24,194 nt of DNA from Desulfosarcina sp. (GTDB lineage: Bacteria > Desulfobacterota > Desulfobacteria > Desulfobacterales > Desulfosarcinaceae), in NCBI GenBank assembly GCA_030642405.1, contig DAOWNV010000005.1, positions 1 through 24,194 on the forward strand. The letters are read 5' to 3'. The translations under genes and the position numbers were made by a program. Shown in pieces: positions 22,245 through 24,194 of the stretch (positions are counted from its first letter, which is position 1; each line of letters begins with the position of its first letter). The notes under the pieces are model-generated. The model made no database searches, had not been told where the DNA came from, and saw nothing but the letters and a program-made list of their open reading frames with translations.

Positions 22245-22262
22245 AAAAGGCTATAACCTTTT
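22245..22262. repeat. Inverted repeat AAAAGG-CTATAA-CCTTTT in the VWA-gene upstream region
   Basis: Perfect 6-bp arms flank CTATAA, with TGC outside the left A-run and GCA outside the right arm. It lies about 100 bp upstream of the VWA gene. It could be an operator or a short hairpin; it is A/T-rich, so chance is possible. Confidence 0.3.
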
Positions 22263-22361
22263 GCATTTGTTTGAATTGTATTCCTGACAGGGTTTTGTAG
22301 ACTGGAAAACAGGAAAGAAAAAGCCGCGAAAAATAAAACCTTTTAACAACAGGAGAAAACC

Positions 22362-23771
22362 ATGCAGATACCAAAAAATACAATCATGATGCCCCTTGGA
22401 ATGCTGATTTTTGCAATTGCAGTGAATATTATTATAGGCGTCAATGGGAGTGTCTCAACCGCTTTTGGTGCCACCCCGGCGCCGTTAACCCTGACAGCTG
22501 TCCCGGTGCAAAATAAAATACTCAAAGGTTCCGACGGCAGGCTTTCCGTGTGGCTGACCCTTTCTGTTTCTGAAATTGACGAAGGATCCCACCAACAGGT
22601 TCAGCCGGTGGATCTGGTGATGGTACTGGACCGCAGCGGCTCAATGAATGGACGGAAAATCACCCATGCCCGTAAGGCAATCATGCTGCTCCTGGATCAA
22701 TTGACCGCAAACGACCGTCTGGCACTTGTCACATACGCAAATGACGTGAAGGTCACATCCCCCCTGGTGTATGTGAACCGTGACAACCGCAACCGCCTCA
22801 AACGCGCCGTACGGCAGGTGTGTGTGGGTGGCGGCACCAACCTGGGAGGAGGACTTCAGCAGGGCATTGACCTGGTTTCATGGGATCGATACACCCATCG
22901 ACAGCGAAAAGTGATTCTGATTTCAGACGGACTGGCTAACCACGGCATCACTGATCCCTTTGCCCTGGGTGATATGGCATCAACAGCACCCGGCCGCAAC
23001 GCCACCATCAGCACTGTGGGTGTGGGTCTTGATTTCAATGAAATGCTGATGACCACCATTGCCGATCATGGTGCCGGACAATACCATTTTCTTGAAGACC
23101 CAGCCTGTTTTGCACAGGTTTTCGAAAAAGAGTTTCAAAAAACCATGAATGTAGCAGCCGCAAAAATCGAAATCATCATTACCCTCAAAGATGGCGTACA
23201 ACTGCTGGATGCAGGCGGCTATCCTGTAATCCATGGAGATGGTAATGCCGTCATCCAGCCAGGCAATCTTGCTTCCGGCGGGAAACGCAGCTTCTTTTTA
23301 ACCTTCAAGGTCCCGGTAGATCAAACAGATGATATCCGGATTGGTGATATCAAGGCGACATATCGGCACAAAGATAAAAAACACAGCTACCGGATGCCGA
23401 AAAGTCTTGATATTACCTGTATCGATGATCCCATTGCTGTTCAACGGAGCATAGACAAGGATGCCTGGAGCCGCCATGTGGTCCAGGAGGGATTCAGTAA
23501 GCTTAAAAATGAGGTGGCAGCGGCCATCCGCAAAGGTGATAAGCAGCTGGCCAAAAGCAAAATACGGTCATATGAAGTCCGCAATCAGGCCATCAACGAT
23601 AAAGTGGGATCAAAAAGGGTTCAGCAGAATCTTGACGAGGAAGTCAAAATACTTGGCACGCAGGTGGACAGCACCTTTATTGGAGCACCGGCCCAGGTGG
23701 CGGAAAAGAAAAAGAAAAACGCCAAGGCCCTTCAGTATGACAGCTATAAAATCCGGCGGGATAAACAGTAG
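22362..23771 (+). CDS. Exported von Willebrand factor A (VWA) domain protein
   Basis: This 469-residue protein starts with a hydrophobic export segment (about 7-36, ending near STAFGA), so it is probably periplasmic or cell-surface. The VWA domain (about 84-260) has a complete metal-ion-dependent adhesion site: D90, S92 and S94 in DRSGS, T159 in GGGTNLGGG and D189 in ISDG. A beta-rich region follows (about 268-355), then a helical, Lys-rich tail ending RRDKQ. It resembles YfbK/chloride-channel-like VWA proteins. It has no LPXTG motif and no C-terminal membrane anchor. CAGGAG lies 7 nt before the ATG. Its divergence from a two-component operon suggests that it is a target or partner of that system. 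Binding partner and function are unknown. Confidence 0.88.
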   Translation: MQIPKNTIMMPLGMLIFAIAVNIIIGVNGSVSTAFGATPAPLTLTAVPVQNKILKGSDGRLSVWLTLSVSEIDEGSHQQVQPVDLVMVLDRSGSMNGRKITHARKAIMLLLDQLTANDRLALVTYANDVKVTSPLVYVNRDNRNRLKRAVRQVCVGGGTNLGGGLQQGIDLVSWDRYTHRQRKVILISDGLANHGITDPFALGDMASTAPGRNATISTVGVGLDFNEMLMTTIADHGAGQYHFLEDPACFAQVFEKEFQKTMNVAAAKIEIIITLKDGVQLLDAGGYPVIHGDGNAVIQPGNLASGGKRSFFLTFKVPVDQTDDIRIGDIKATYRHKDKKHSYRMPKSLDITCIDDPIAVQRSIDKDAWSRHVVQEGFSKLKNEVAAAIRKGDKQLAKSKIRSYEVRNQAINDKVGSKRVQQNLDEEVKILGTQVDSTFIGAPAQVAEKKKKNAKALQYDSYKIRRDKQ

Positions 23772-24017
23772 AAAGCATTTGATTAAGTCTTGAAGTTATG
23801 CAAGGCTATCACATGTACATTGGTGTGGCCACATTAATGGTATTGCATGAATGATTTCATGTGGTGAGTAGATTCAGTCAAACCAGTCCTAATAATGATA
23901 TCCTCTTAGTTATCAATCTTCTAACATATTGTTTATGCAACCTTGGGGTTGACGCGGTTTACCTCTACCAAAAGGATGGATGAAAAGGGTATCCAAACCA
24001 ATCATAAAGGAGGGAGA
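23772..24017 (+). other. Intergenic region before the acyl-CoA ligase gene
   Basis: These 246 bp contain no supported gene. They hold a 6-bp hairpin CATGAA-TGAT-TTCATG (23846-23861), which overlaps a possible longer pairing CCACAT/ATGTGG (23829-23864), with no T-run after either. A TTGACG at 23949-23954 lacks a convincing -10. An AAAGGAGGGA ribosome-binding site ends just before the next gene. Confidence 0.5.
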
Positions 24018-24194
24018 ATGATCGAAATCAGAGAAAAGATTTTTGCCAATCCGGATAAACCCGCCTATATCATGGCTGGTAGTGGAGAGGTTGTCACACG
24101 CATTCAGCTGGAAGAAAGGGCAAACCAAGCAGCACATCTCTTCCGTAGTCTGGGATTGCAGACTGAGGACCATATCGCCATTTTTATGGAAAAC
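24018..24194 (+). CDS. AMP-forming acyl-CoA synthetase/ligase, N-terminal fragment (runs off window)
   Basis: The first 59 codons of a gene continue past the right edge. The start ATG at 24018 has an excellent AAAGGAGGGA ribosome-binding site 4-5 nt upstream. The segment NPDKPAYIMAGSGEVVT (11-27), followed by QLEERANQAAHLFRSLGL and DHIAIFMEN, is typical of the N-terminus of the ATP-dependent acyl-CoA ligase (ANL) superfamily. Such enzymes activate fatty or other carboxylic acids to acyl-AMP and then acyl-CoA. The AMP-binding and catalytic motifs lie outside the window, so the substrate cannot be judged. Confidence 0.85.
   Translation, partial: MIEIREKIFANPDKPAYIMAGSGEVVTRIQLEERANQAAHLFRSLGLQTEDHIAIFMEN

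Noticed and set aside
22362..23771. VWA protein as a sortase target of a dedicated sortase system
   Set aside because: No LPXTG motif, no C-terminal membrane anchor and no sortase gene in the window.
23829..23864. Terminator after the VWA gene
   Set aside because: Two mutually exclusive short hairpins are possible, but neither is followed by a T-run.

Overview
The window looks like chromosomal core genome of a Gram-negative anaerobe, most likely a member of the Desulfobacterota (class Desulfobacteria). I infer this from the gene order, the Cys-containing L28 and L32 ribosomal proteins, the archaeal/eukaryotic-type ProS without an insertion editing domain, and the fatty-acyl-CoA genes (acyl-CoA dehydrogenase, AMP-forming acyl-CoA ligase). 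It is not a taxonomic proof. No transposon, integrase, CRISPR array or phage gene was found.

Left and centre (266-16883, minus strand). Eighteen genes run the same way with very small gaps or overlaps. In transcription order they are rpmF, a long acyl-CoA dehydrogenase, fabG, acpP, fabF // rpiB, glyA, a dCMP deaminase gene, nrdR, ribD, ribE, ribBA, ribH, nusB, a metallo-beta-lactamase-fold hydrolase gene, ispG, proS and rsh (spoT/relA). The // marks the only sizeable break (135 bp), which holds two hairpins. The first block makes fatty acids; the second makes one-carbon units and dUMP (glyA, dCMP deaminase, with NrdR controlling ribonucleotide reductase), riboflavin (a complete ribD-E-BA-H set), isoprenoids (ispG), prolyl-tRNA and (p)ppGpp. 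At the far left the 3' part of rpmB (L28) converges on rsh.

Centre-right (16884-18834). A 406-bp divergent intergenic region holds an rpmF promoter and, towards gltX, a consensus-like promoter with an inverted repeat in its spacer followed by two RNA hairpins. gltX is followed by a tRNA-Gln(CUG) gene with its own candidate promoter.

Right (18879-24194). A Nudix (ADP-ribose pyrophosphatase-like) gene lies on the minus strand. Next comes an OmpR-type response regulator and histidine kinase pair (minus), divergent from an exported von Willebrand factor A (VWA) domain protein (plus). The first 59 codons of an AMP-forming acyl-CoA ligase run off the right edge.

The points most worth a second look are: an acyl-CoA dehydrogenase where plsX/fabH/fabD usually sit in the fab cluster; a Gln in place of a metal-binding His in the DHBP-synthase half of RibBA; an 11-A slippery run in rsh just before its regulatory domains; the structured leader and operator-like repeat of gltX, together with the gltX/tRNA-Gln pairing; and the two-component/VWA module. 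All promoter, terminator and operator calls were made by eye and are tentative.
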